Source: Brachionus plicatilis (Eukaryota > Rotifera > Eurotatoria > Ploima > Brachionidae). Taken from it: a DNA stretch of 64,000 bases. Shown piece after piece: positions 1 through 11,991 of the stretch. The notes beneath the pieces were generated by a model, which was not told where the DNA came from, searched no databases, and saw only the letters and a list, made by a program, of their open reading frames with translations. The DNA is taken from NCBI GenBank assembly GCA_010279815.1, contig QEOQ01000508.1, positions 3,155,808 through 3,219,807 on the forward strand, in the 5' to 3' direction. Position 1 is the stretch's first letter. Each line of letters begins with the position of its first letter. Position numbers and translations under genes: made by a program.

Positions 1-1649
1 CGCTAGGAAAAAACAAATATAAGGCCAAAATAAAAATAATGAGAATTGTACAGCTTATGAATATTCTTCGATCCATGAGTTATGAAATAATTTTCATATA
101 TAATATTTTTCTAGAATTAAATAAAGAAATTAATATTTTTTATTTACGTAGATCAATCTACAACGAGATAAAATATCGGGGTATACATACGAATTAAAGT
201 ATACTATAGATAGGTAGTACATTATCATACAGTTTAAAACATAATGACATAATATGCTAACCTCTTTTTTCCGCAGGAGTGTTAGTTACTATATATGAAT
301 TTCTATAGTAACTAACACTCCTGCGGAAATAAAAGCTTAATTTCTTATAAAATAATGAAAGAATATAATTTTATTAGTTTATATTGTTAAGTTATAAAAA
401 GTGTATTTAAATACAATCATATTTTATTGATAGTAATGGATATTTTATTTATTCTTTAGTTTTTAACTTTTAAAATAAAAATTTTTTACTATTTAATTTG
501 AATTTCTGATTCAACCACAAAATTAGATTTCGTTTTTTTTTGTATAAAAATCAGCAAGGCTGAATTGAGATGACTCTGCTTTCCAAATTTCCAAATTTCT
601 TTTCCAAATTTTCATATATCGACTTCTGGCACTGAAATCTGTAAGCTTCAAGTCTTATTCTTCTCTGGATCTCGGCATTGGATTTGAAATCCTTCGTTTT
701 CACATGTCTTCTCAGCTAGATAAAACTGTCACCGTTTTCAACGTTTTTTATCTTGTAAACAAACGATTTTAGAATTTTTTTCTGAATTTTGCGTAACAAA
801 TCAAAAATCTAATTTAAAATTAAAAAAAAAATAGAATTTCATTGAAATAAAGATCAATCTAAAAAATTTAAAAAAAAACCTTAACTTGTCAAAATTTATT
901 ATTGTCGTTGAAAAGCGCAGATATACAAAAAATTAAAAAAAAAAAAAATCTTCAGAACTTTCATGACTGTGAAAAACATGTACACTGGTATGAACATCCA
1001 CCATCTTTTGCAATTACAATTTTTAATACTGATTTTGACTTATTTCAGTTTGTTTCTGAATTTTTTTCTAATAATTTTACTATATTTTGGTGAGTTAGGT
1101 ATTTGAATATATTTCTAATATAAATGGCTCATGAAATTCTGAAACGTCTTATTTTGCTTTAAATTTACTATTTGGGTAGAGGAAAGTCAAGGCCAACCCT
1201 TGAATAAAAAAAATTTTAAAGTCTTTGATTTGAATTTTAATTTGGGACTTTTAAACTACTCTTAGTAAAATTAAGAATTATTTAAATTTATGAGTTTGAA
1301 TAAAAAAATTCCCATTTAATTAAATTTAAGAAAAGATTAAAATATTTTTCTTTTTTTTGAAACGAAGCCGGTCGTTTTTCCTTTTTTATGGATATTAAAT
1401 TATTTATTTTAACAAAAAAATTTTTTTTGATTTTTTTTCATCAATTGAAAACTGAATGAAATTAATTTTTTAGCTCATAAAGCCAGAAACTGAACAAGAA
1501 AAGAATCCAAAAGCTCGCTAATATATTTCTCAATATTAAAGGTCATGATATAGTATTTTTTGAAGAGTAGTAATTTTTCAATTTAAAATGAATAAATTTT
1601 AAAAAAATTTTCCTAATTTATTTATTAACAATTGTTATGTGCAAATTAT
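1..1649. other. Gene-free AT-rich stretch
   Basis: Apart from the hairpin at 268-329 I see only low-complexity A/T sequence. A weak match to a dispersed repeat lies near 1180-1270 (motifs around 'gggacttttaaactactc', also seen near 32.5 and 63.0 kb). The 63-codon open frame at 902-1093 is low-complexity and unconvincing. Confidence 0.5.
268..329. repeat. Perfect 26-bp inverted repeat (hairpin)
   Basis: Arms at 268-293 and 304-329 are exact reverse complements around a 10-nt loop. The arm is GC-richer than its surroundings (it contains ccgcaggagtgttagttact). It could be a minimal foldback transposon or a structured RNA. No coding potential or clear target-site duplication is visible. Confidence 0.85.
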
Positions 1650-2028
1650 TCAAATGACTTGTGGTTTCAACTCCCAGTATCCAAGAGCTAAGCTGTAATT
1701 TATTTCATTTTGACTTTTACAAAACAGACATTCGTTAGCAGTTAGCTTGATTAGAATATTTTTCTTGGAATTTTTCAATAAAACCGTTTGATCGTCTTCA
1801 AAAGAAACTAGCTTGTATTCGCTTCGTTTTTTGGTTCCTTCATATTCGTACCATGAATCACTACATAAATAATTTTCCATGTGCCATGATTTGTCCGAAC
1901 TAATCCATTTGGCGTTCAAAATAGTTTCTTAACAAAAAATTTTAAATTTTTTAAAAATCAGCTCAGAATATTAAATTAATTTTACCATTAATTGGAGGAA
2001 AAATTTTTGTTCTAAAAAGTTTTCCCAT
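1650..2028 (-). CDS. Hypothetical protein, two exons, 106 aa
   Basis: Exon 1 is 2028-1986, beginning with an ATG. A 58-nt intron follows (donor gtaaaa, acceptor ttaag), and exon 2 is 1927-1650, ending in TAA. The phases join exactly (43 + 278 nt) to give 106 residues. The product is rich in Trp, Tyr and Lys, with Cys residues in SDSWYEYEG and ECLFCKSQ contexts, and ends GYWELKPQVI. I do not recognise the family. I see no convincing signal peptide or membrane segment, although a further upstream exon cannot be excluded. Codon use is unremarkable. It is the gene nearest the 3' end of the p53-family gene and lies on the same strand. The call rests only on the clean splice and the non-simple composition, so it could be a fragment of a larger gene. 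Confidence 0.45.
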
Positions 2029-2808
2029 TTTTTCACAACTGGTTTTGCTTTTTTTTTACAAAAATAATAGCAATAAAAATTTTTGATATATTTTCTGTTT
2101 CTTCGCAATAAAAAATACACAGAGTTTTGAATGAACAATACTTGCTTTTTTATTTATAAAAAAAATAGAATGATGTTTAAAATTATGTATGAAATGATTA
2201 TTTTTCATGAGTTTAATTTCAAATCATTTAAAATTATTTATTACAGACGATAAAAAAGTGTTTAAAGCCTTCACTCTGTCTATACTCATGATGTAATTAA
2301 AGATATATACACAGAACATGATAATTGATGTTAATTTAAACCTATTCAACAAAAATTTCTTGAATCACTACTATATTTTGTTTGATTCAAATTTTTGAAA
2401 TAAACAGCTCCAAAGATCTGAAGTAATTTCAAAAAAATTTACGGTTTTCATAGAATTCTGTGAGGGTTAGTTTACTAAAGCGTAAAAATAATTATTTTAG
2501 AATAAACAAATTACTTTAAAAAATAAATATTCCAAATTTTTATTATAATCTTAACAATTAAATAAAAGAAATCTAAATCATCTGGTTGAAGGGAAAGTAT
2601 CCGTCCAACCGGCTAGAACTCTGACTAAATTATTTTAAAAAATAAATAAACAAAATTTTTTTTAAATAGGCTTTATTTTAGAAAAATCGCTCCAAAATTA
2701 ATTTTATTTAATAGGCTTAGTTTTTAATTGATATATTCTAAATAAAAAAAAAACACGGTCAAAAAATTTAAAAAAAAATAATAACATTTAACATTTGAAT
2801 TTACAAAA
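2029..2808. other. Intergenic, nothing recognised
   Basis: AT-rich sequence between the small hypothetical gene and the stop codon of the p53-family gene. It probably holds the latter's 3' UTR. No ORF or repeat was identified. Confidence 0.4.
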
Positions 2809-5776
2809 TTATTGATTATGACCCAGAGTATATTTTACTTGATACTTGGACAGTCTAATGTATTTGTCAGTGCTTGGGTTTAGAAACGAATCAGTTATTA
2901 AATTAGACTGGTTAAAGTCAAAATTTCCTATTGAATTAAATGATTCGGAATTGTTGGTTTTGGTTCTTTTAAATGAGCCATTTTTGTGGCTGTTTTTAAA
3001 AGTTTGAATTGAATCCCATAATTTGTTTGTATCACTTTGGCTAATTTTGAGTGAATTTAATTTTTTCTTAGTCGATGCTAATAGACTTGGCAAGTCTTTG
3101 ATGCCTTTGGAAATAATTGTATTGTAATACGCACTCATATCGACATTTTCTAGAAACTCTTCCAATGTTTTGATACTCTCGAATTTTCTCTTGCCAATTT
3201 CGCTATTTTTTTTTACCAAAATCGAACCTGTCTTAATTAATTGTCCATTTGAATTTTCATTTTTTTTCATTCTAGTATACAAATCCTGAACTCTCAGCGC
3301 TTCATTTAAATTTTTAAGAATTTCATAATTTTTGCGACCTTTAATGACCAAGGTGAAAATTTCCTCATTGTCGTCTTGATGAAGATTTAGAAATGAATTT
3401 TTTTTCTCCTTGTCAGTGCTGTTTATTAATTTGGCACTGTCGGTTTTAACCGGCGCTTTTTCAACACCAAGTTTTTTGTTCTTGTTATATTTATTTTCAT
3501 CAGTAGCTCTGTCTCTGCCAGGACACGCACATATCTTGATCTCAAATGAGCTACGGCCCAAAATTTCGCCACTAAAATTTAAAAATAAATTAAATTTAAA
3601 CTACCAGTATCGCTAATCTTCGCTTATTCAATTAACCCTCATCATGGTCAAATGAATTTCTTTTGTCCAAAATAAATCAAGAGATGGAACATTTTTTTAA
3701 AATTCAAATAAAGTTTTTAATAATAAAATTGAAAAAATCAGAAAGACTAAATTTTAAATTCTTTTTTATTAATTAATTAATATCACCAGAGTTGATTTAA
3801 AGTTTACAAGTCTCAAGTCAAGTCCAAGTTCGGAACTTTTTTTTTTTTTTCAAAAGTCCGAGCAAAGACTTTAAATTTTTTTTTCAAAAAAAAGTCTAAT
3901 TCCAGGCTTTAAAATTTTGTATACTGAAGAAGAATTGTAAAGACATTTATGCTAAAATTTAATTTGATTAAAGTTCCAAAAGTATTAAATCAATACTTCG
4001 ATACTTATTTATAGTAAAATCCACATGCCAGTAATTTTTTTCAAATAATCGCATATTTTCAAAATTATTTTAAGAATAGGTTTTGATACCAGATACTGTC
4101 AAGCTAAGTAATTTTGACATCTCTAACTGAAACAATTACAGTGGTGATTTGATAACAGTATTTTACGAAAAATTACGTAAAATACCGTAAATTAACCAAA
4201 TTTTACCCCATTTTACGTAAATTAATTAGATTTATTAATTTTTTTTTCGAAAATTTAAAAAAAATTTTTTTTTATAAAAATTTAAAAATAACTATTTTTT
4301 TAACCAATTTATGAAAAAAAAAAATTTTTTAAATTTTCGATTTTTCGAAAAAAAAGACATCTTTTCAAAAATTTTGAATTTTGAATTGGCCGTTTTGAAT
4401 TTTACCAAAATTATCTCAAAATCCTGAAAATTTACGCAAATTCGAAAATTCACTTTTCGGATTTTACGTTAATTTACGTAAAATGGGGTAAAATTTGGTT
4501 AATTTACGGTATTTTACGTAATTTTTCGTAAAATACTGTTATCAAATCACCTCTGTATTAAAAAATTAATTTTGGTTTTTAGTATTTTAAGTCATTGTGA
4601 AATTTAGATTTTTTCATACTTATATTCTAGAGTTAGAACGATCCTGAGCTGCTTTTGGCTGCCTCCAACACAACTACTATAGCACATGAATTGATACAAA
4701 ATAGTCGAATAAGCAGAACCAGCTAAAATACGAGTTGAATTTTTTTTAATAAAATTTTTATAATAATTTACTTTGAGGTTTTTCAAATGGTACTGTGACA
4801 CTTTGTCGACGAGTGATTACCTCTTCTTCATAAACTGCTTGAGAATGACGACATCTGATGAAGTGACAAAGAGCTGGTTCAAGAAGATCAACTTTAATGA
4901 AAAAAAAAATTATTTTTAATAAAATTTTTTTATAAATCCTCATTAAAATACCGTCGGAATCAAATTCTTTGCTTTTTTTGTGGTTTTCGCAGCGAGTTAC
5001 AATTTGCTCAATGTGTTCATATTTGGAAAAAACAGGCGTAGCTCGAACAATTGATCCCGAAGGTGGCAAGCTCGAAACAGAGACATCAATCGGACAAGCC
5101 ACGTTCGGATGACAATAAAGTTTATTTAATTTGTGTGAAAACTTGAAAAATTATTTTTGAAAAATTTTACTTAAATTTAAAAAAAAGAAACAAACCGTCC
5201 AAGAAGTTGATTTTTTAACAGGAGCTTCCGAACTTAGTATACTTATATTAAAATTATAAGGTCCAGAAAAGCTATCACTAAATAAATAATTTAAAATAAG
5301 CGCTTTTTTTTCAAATAAGAATTGTTACATTGATGGTAGATTAGAAGTGGGAGGTCCAGAATCAAGTGGTGAAACGATATTTTGAAAAGCCTAGATAAAT
5401 TTTTTAAAATTTTTTAGCCGAATATTTTGTCTTAATTTTTTTACATCAAACTCAATTAGGGAATTTTGTTCATTTGTATTTAAATAAGAATTGAGCTAAA
5501 AATTAATGAATTTTAGTTTTTAATAATTTTCAGCTTAATTACCACTTGTGAAATTGAAGTTTGAGGTACCAAAAGGTGCGTTCCAATAACCTCAACATTA
5601 TTGCTTGTTGAATCCTCACTGTGTTCAGCTAATTCAATAGTTGTGGGTAAATCTTTGGCTAAATCATAAAATTCGCTTTGAAAATTGGTAATAAATGTAT
5701 ATTCAATTTTTATTTAAAGGATCAATTACTTTGGATCAAATCTTGATAGAAAGCTAAGCCCGCTATTTTGAGCCAT
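2809..5776 (-). CDS. p53/p63/p73-family transcription factor with SAM domain
   Basis: Nine exons (5776-5730, 5675-5543, 5495-5445, 5390-5329, 5277-5196, 5141-4952, 4891-4772, 4722-4620, 3571-2809) join in phase into 516 aa. The N-terminal ~95 aa is acidic and activation-domain-like. The DNA-binding domain runs from about aa 97 to 290. It contains PSIDSFSGPYNF, a zinc-site RCENH, YQFMCYSSCVGG with the other two zinc cysteines, RQSVTVPFEKPQ, and the signature ICACPGRDR. A tetramerisation segment (about 329-361, core FTLVIKGRKNYEIL) and a SAM-like helical domain (about 394-456) follow, so the build is p63/p73-like rather than mammalian p53-like. The family binds DNA as tetramers and controls germline and stress responses. 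Two DNA-contact arginines (human R248 and R273) align with lysines. Seven introns are about 47-60 nt; intron 8 is about 1 kb and holds transposons. Confidence 0.95.
3787..3965. mobile_element. Truncated hAT-like element in p53-family intron
   Basis: It begins CAGAGTTG and carries the 'agtcaagtccaag' motif series of the complete element at 15828-16153. Later it shares 'tttatgctaaaatt' with that copy's reverse strand. The far terminus and a target duplication are not recognisable. Confidence 0.5.
4139..4555. mobile_element. Palindromic Tc1/mariner-like MITE
   Basis: A 417-bp near-perfect palindrome inside the last intron of the p53-family gene. The ends read CAGTGGTGATTTGATAACAG and its complement, and it is flanked by TA on both sides (4137-4138, 4556-4557), as expected for Tc1/mariner target sites. 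Each arm carries repeated 'ttttacgtaa' motifs. No ORF is present, so it is non-autonomous. Confidence 0.85.
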
Positions 5777-7516
5777 GTTTTCCAAAATGGTAAAAATTTA
5801 TTTTTAGAAATTATGAAAATTTTTCTCTATTAACCGAACAAAATCATAATTACTCGAAAAAAAATTAACTTTTAAGCAACAAGTCTTCGATTACTTTTTA
5901 AAAAAAAATTATTATAATTTTTAATTAAAATTTTTGAATTTTTTCATTATCTAATAATAAAATTGAATTTTTTTTCAAATTTTCTTAACTAAATTTACAT
6001 AAAAATTTACTTTGAAATAGTTATATAAGAGATAAAATAAAAATTACCAAGGGTACAATTAATGTTCAATTAAATTGATATATTTAGCTATTAGTGAGAT
6101 ACTCTATTAGTTAACTAGAAAAAAATGATCCCAACAGAGAAAATTTGAGAAAACCTACACTAAGTTTTAAAATAGGAGAAACAAAAAAAAATTTTATTTT
6201 TAAAAGAATATTTTAGTGATGAGTTTTATATTTTATTTTTTTTGGAATCAAACGATTTCTACATTTGTATTTAATCAAAGATTTGCGACGTCCAAAACCG
6301 GATAAAATATTATTATCATTATTCATTTAAAAAATTACGTAATGTTCAGCCATTTAAATTCAGATAAAGAAAAAAATGATAATTTATCTAATTTTTTTAA
6401 AAAAATCCAATCTTATTATGTTGCCAAGACAACAGATAGTTCCGTTATTTTTGAGACTTAATTTATCAGAAAAAAAAATCAAAAACTATATTTACATTTT
6501 ATTTTATATTATTATTGTTATTAAATCGAAGTATTTTCTTTGAATATAATAAAAAAATTTTATTTGTAAAGTGAATTTTGAAAGTCAAATTTTAAAAAAT
6601 ATTTGCATTTTTCATTCTACATTACATTCTTAGATTGAAATTTTTGCTCAATATTAAGAATAGGATGTCAAATTACTCATAATAAAATTTTATAAAATAC
6701 GAGCTAAATAAATTATTATTAATTTAAAACAATATCAAAATTAAATAATATATACAATTAATTAGAAAGAAGACGCGATAAGTACAAATGTTATTTACTC
6801 ATATAAAATATAATAACGGCGATTTTTCAAAGGGAGTTCTAAATGACTAAGACCTTCTTTTCAGTCGCCATAATTGAAAGTTAAAAATTTATTTGTTTTT
6901 TTTTTAAATAGAATTCGACTTTTTAGAATAATTTTATAAAATTTTTGCTATTCATAAATTGAATAAAAAACAGAAATGAAAGATTTATTTAGTTTAAAAA
7001 ATATTTTTTTATCTCTAATTGCATTTAAAAAATAATTATTAATTAGTTATTATAGTAGTAAAAAAATTATTATTATAATAATAATTAAGTTCTGTTTTCT
7101 GCTGATAGAATATTATTTTATCTGATACTATTTAGTTTCATCATCAACAAACTAAATTCGGGCAATATAAAAATTTAAAAAGAAAAAATACTCAGATTGT
7201 TAAAATTTTATGCTTAAAGAATTTGGATTTTATTTTGTGAATAGATTAGAAGACAATTTTTTTTATTTAAAATTTTTTTTGTAGGAAAATATTTTGGTTG
7301 TCGAAAATCGATTTATGCTCAAAGCGAAAAGGTAAATTCGAATTAGGAAAAAATTTTTTTTCTAAAAAATTTATTATAATTCAAATATATTTTAAAAAAA
7401 TTGGCTTATTTAATAAATTTAATTTTACATTCCAATAAGACGATAATTGAGTCATGAGTGGTAAAATTTCATTCCAATTATCAAGACCAATTGACCACAA
7501 TTTTTTTAAGAACAAT
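5777..7516. other. Intergenic, AT-rich
   Basis: Holds the presumptive promoter of the p53-family gene and the 3' region of the lactonase gene. A 37-codon basic ORF on the minus strand (about 6326-6213) is too short to support. No repeats with defined ends were seen. Confidence 0.4.
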
Positions 7517-9673
7517 TTAAAATTCTACAGCAATAATTGCCAATGGCAGTCCTATATTCATAGGACCAAATGACTTAGTTAAACTTCCGTCCAAATTTAT
7601 TTTAAATGTGAAAGCATTAGCCGAGTTTTGATTAAGCACAATTAAATGTTCTTTTAAAACATAGAAATCCCTCGGAACTTTACCAAATGTATCATAAGTT
7701 CCAATGTAACTCAATTGACGTCCATTTTCTAAAATTCTAAATGCACTAATGCTGTTTGTGTTGCCTCTATTCGAAGCATAAAGAAACTTTTGATCTAACG
7801 AAACTCGAATTGCACCAGCCGATTGACCATCAGATGAAACACCCGGTGGCAATGTACTTATTTTATCAACAACAATGCTTAAAATTCCACTAGAAGAATC
7901 AATAGATAGAATGCTTATATCATTTGAAAATTCATGAACTATGTATGCAAAAAGACCATTCGAATGAAATGCTAGATGCCTTGGTCCTTTTTCTGTACTA
8001 AGTCCATTCAATTGGTTCGGGTTCTGAATACACTGGCCTGTTAGTTCATTAGATTCATAGTTTAATATTTTATTCTGGCCAAGGTCTGGTGCGTAAATAA
8101 ATTTATTTTTAAAAGAATAAACACTATGTAAATTTCCGCTATTAAAATTGTCTAAAAAAACTCTTGGTCCGATTGAACCATCACAGTTTCTTTTATAGAC
8201 ACTTAATGCACCTCCGTCACTGTAGTGAGCAATGTAAAGAAAATTTTCATTTTCATCAAGCGAAATGTGAACAGCATTTTGACCACCAGTACCTTGGACC
8301 GAATTTATTTTGACTAGCTCTCCATTGTTTTTTTTATCAATTCTAAATGATATAACATTTGATTCTTCATTTGTTCCGATGAGACTATTTACTGCGTAAA
8401 GATAGTCACCACTCTTGGTTGTAGTCATGTAGATAGAATTTTCACCAACGTAATCTGACAAATATTGCTTGAGCAGCCTCAAAGAGCCATCGGTCTTTAT
8501 AAATTCATATGCTTGAATTGAATAATTAGAAGCTTTTCCTTGTAACCATTCGCCTTCAGGTCTATCCGAATAGCTTCCGACATACACTATAGTTTTTGCA
8601 TCATTTATTAGCATGGTATCTGTTGTTTCTTCAAATTTTAAATAAAATTTAACATCAGAATTCTAATTTTTATTTTAAAATACAATTAAAAAATTTAATT
8701 CTAATCTAATTGATTGTTTAACTAAATAATAAAAAATACTTTTTTGAGGATTTATTTTTAAGAAATAGTGTTTTCATTAACAAACTTTGGACAATAATTT
8801 TTTAAAAGATAAACACGTCTACAAAAAAATTAATTTATTTACCAAAATTTTAATCTAAAAAAAATTATCACATAATTTAGCTTTTCTGAACACTTATGAT
8901 CCAACCTTTAAATTTATAAAACTAAAAAATTTCTATGCAAAAAAAAAAAAGTTTTATGTGTTTATTATTTCTGATATTTATTGAGAACCCTAAGTTAAAA
9001 TTTGTAGCTTGTTTTGTTCATTATTGTGATTTTTTTACTATGTTGGGTTCATATAATAAGTTCAAAAAATTTTTCAAAAAATAAGCCTATTGAAAAAAAA
9101 TTGCCATTAGATAAAGATTAAAAATTCGACATTTAAATTTGAAAATTTGGAGACTATAACATAATTATATCCTAATTCATATTTTCAGGTAAAAAAAATC
9201 TTACTCCAAAACAACTTTGAAATTAGTTGATTACATTTTTGAATGTGTAGAAAGGTTTTGTCAATGTGGAAAAAATAATCTCATATATTGTCTGAAAAAA
9301 AAATTATAAAAATATTAAAGTTTTGTCATTAATTAATAGCCCAATAACTGAATTTTATTTCGAGATTTTTTCTATATAAAAAAAAACCTAAAAAAACTGC
9401 TTTTCTAATTTAAATTTAAGTGTTTTTTATTTTAATTTCAGTGCTCTAAATATATTTTCCAAATTTTTTAAAATAATATTACAAACCTGATGCATAAGTA
9501 TACTTTTCATAAACGGTTTCGGGTTTTCCAAAATAAGTTGCTAAAATTGAGCCAGCGAATAAAAACGAAATAATTACTGTCAAAAATATGGCATGATTTT
9601 TTTTTAGGAAAAAACCTTCGTTTGATATTTTTTTATTTGATAAATCTTCAATTGGTTCTATTTTTGTAGTCAT
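7517..9673 (-). CDS. Membrane-anchored lactonase-type beta-propeller protein
   Basis: Exon 1 (9673-9487) encodes a short cytosolic tail and one hydrophobic segment (about aa 28-48, AIFLTVIISFLFAGSILATYF), typical of a type II membrane anchor. An 858-nt intron separates it from exon 2 (8628-7517). The join (G|AA) is in phase and gives 432 aa. Exon 2 encodes a 6-phosphogluconolactonase/3-carboxymuconate cyclase-type seven-bladed propeller (PF10282 family), with repeated blade motifs such as VYVGSYSD, HISLDENENFLYIAHY, PRHLAFHSNGLFAYIVHE and VSLDQKFLYASNRG. In bacteria such enzymes hydrolyse sugar lactones; the substrate here is unknown. Exon 2 has its own in-frame ATG at 8614, so a soluble form is possible. 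The propeller being in one exon, and the family being commoner in bacteria and fungi, would suit horizontal origin followed by capture of an anchor exon, but that is inference. Confidence 0.8.
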
Positions 9674-11991
9674 TTTTTTTCTATTAATAATCTTAAAAAA
9701 TTAATCAATGTCTATATCAATATCTAAAAAATTAATAATGTTTTGACAACCATTGGAAAATAAATATCACTTGAAAATTTCCACATTTTTTCTCTATTCT
9801 CTTATTTATTTATTTAATTGTTTAAAGACCGCTTGGCGATCAAAAAAATTTATTCTCTTATTAAGCCTAATTTTTGCCCACATTTTTTGATAATTTGACT
9901 AATCCAACGAAATTACCATCATAATTTTAAACATTGAAATTCAAACATCATTTATTATCTTAGCGATAAAAAAAAATTTCTTTTAAAGAGAAAATTTTTA
10001 TCTTTTTTAAATTATGGTTGTAATTGATTTAATTAGAAAAGACTTTAGAGTGGTTTTAAAATTTTAAATAAAAAATAAAAAAAATCTTACACTTATAATA
10101 ATGGATTAAAAAAACTTTTCAAATAAATATATCAAAAAAGTCGTGCTATGATTCAAGATAGTTTTAAATTTGTTGTCTTAAAATTTTCAAAAATTTTTTA
10201 TATATTGTCAAACTTAGCTCTGAAAAAAATATAAATCAAGGTAATCTTTTTTTAAAGAAATTCTTAACTTTGTTATTTAAAAAATATCAAAGACGTTTAA
10301 AATAATAAAAATTCAAATTAGATAACAAATATTCACATTTAAGTTACTATTTATCAGTGATTAAAAACAGATTATATCTTTATTTTCTTATCTCTTTAAA
10401 CCTCAATTTTTTATTTAAACATCGCAACCGAAAAACTATCTAAAATAATTATTTAGTCCTAGAATTATAAAAATGCTAGAAAAAAACATATAATAAATAA
10501 AAAGTTAAATTCAAAATTGTTCTTGGACCGAATTAATGGTATTAGGACCTGGACACTCAATTAGACCATATAAATGGATATTTTTTCCAAAAAATAAAAT
10601 TTTTTTAATTTTTTTTTTAAATCAATATTAAAAATAAAAATTTTAAACCTTTAAAAATTTGTTGATAAGATTTCTTATATTATTTATATGGTTTTGTTGG
10701 TTGCAGTCACTTTCGTAATTTTAATTCTATCAAAAATAATTTTTAATTTTTAAAAATTAATAAATAATTATTAAAAATAAATTATCGTAACCTTGAGGTA
10801 GAGTTTAAACTAAAATTTCAAAAAAAAAATTTAATTTTACCCTTAATCTTACAGGAAATGCTCTTAGAGTAGGGTTCAGAAATAGAAAAAAGCCTGAATT
10901 TGACTTATTTCCTATTTCGAAATTAACTCTACAATTTTTTTAATTTTTTCTTTTTTTTTGAGACTAAAATAAATTTTTTTTCTTGAGAAAAAGCTAAATT
11001 TGGACTTTACTTTTAGAGTCATTAACACGAGGTTAAGGTAGTAGTTGAGATTTATTGTCAGTTTTTTAACTTAATTTTTTGAAAATATTTGAGTCCTGTT
11101 TTCAATTTTTAAATCAATTATTAAAAACAAAAAAAAATATTTTTTTTTAATTTATATTTTTGATTTCGATGATAATTTGACATTTAACGCTTTTAAGTAA
11201 TTTTTATAATTTTAATTTTTCAGTCATTTTTTATTTTAAAAGTTTTTCAAAGCATCTTTCTTATTTTAATTTAAATTTTATCTAAAAAGAATTATTTCTA
11301 TGATGAACAATTAATCAAAAATCAAATTAAATCTTATTAATATGTCGTTTTTTGTCAACCTTAAAAATTAGTGCAACATGCTTTTATGAATTTTCAAATT
11401 TTTATTCGTATTTTTTTATCTTAAAATATTGCTGTAAAATAAAATCCTTGTAATGCAAAAATATGTTAAAAAGTTTTCTTTGATTTAAATTTTATTTTCT
11501 AAGATATGAAAAAATCGGTAAATTCAAAATTTTTAGATTTTAAAGGAAAATAAATAAAATTATCCAGATCGTTAAATTTTGCAAATATTTTTAAACTAAA
11601 GCTCTTAATTTTGACAAAAATCGAACAAAAATATTTAATTTAAAAGAAAAATAAAGAAAAATCAATAAATTTTGAATCAATTGTTTCTAGTTGACGCAAA
11701 ATTTGATAAGCATAATACAAAATAAACAAAGTAACTGAAATTCTTTACAGCTTGATTTCCTTTTTTAAAAAAATTGCATAAAAATGTGGTTTGCATTCAC
11801 AAAGCTTTTTTTTAAACCAAGCCTCACACATTCCATTCAAACACACATTATCACACAACCTTAAATAAACCTTTTTTAAAATTAGTTACTTTAAATTTTT
11901 TTTTATTAAGGAATATATTGATTTTTCATTCAAGCAAATACTCTGAATTTTCTTAGATTTGTTAAAATAAAAATTTACTTCAATAATTCAA
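9674..11991. other. Intergenic, AT-rich with a dispersed repeat
   Basis: No gene is supported. Sequence at about 10850-11040 ('ctcttagagtagggtt', 'ggactttacttttagagtc') resembles stretches at about 32515-32760 and 62930-63055, which suggests a dispersed repeat. The part just upstream of 11992 probably contains the first basigin-like gene's promoter. Confidence 0.4.

Noticed and set aside
902..1093. 63-codon ORF on the plus strand
   Set aside because: Lys/Phe-rich low-complexity frame in AT-rich DNA with no splice context or recognisable domain.
6213..6326. 37-codon basic ORF on the minus strand
   Set aside because: Too short; composition is partly natural, but no homologous family or exon context was recognised.
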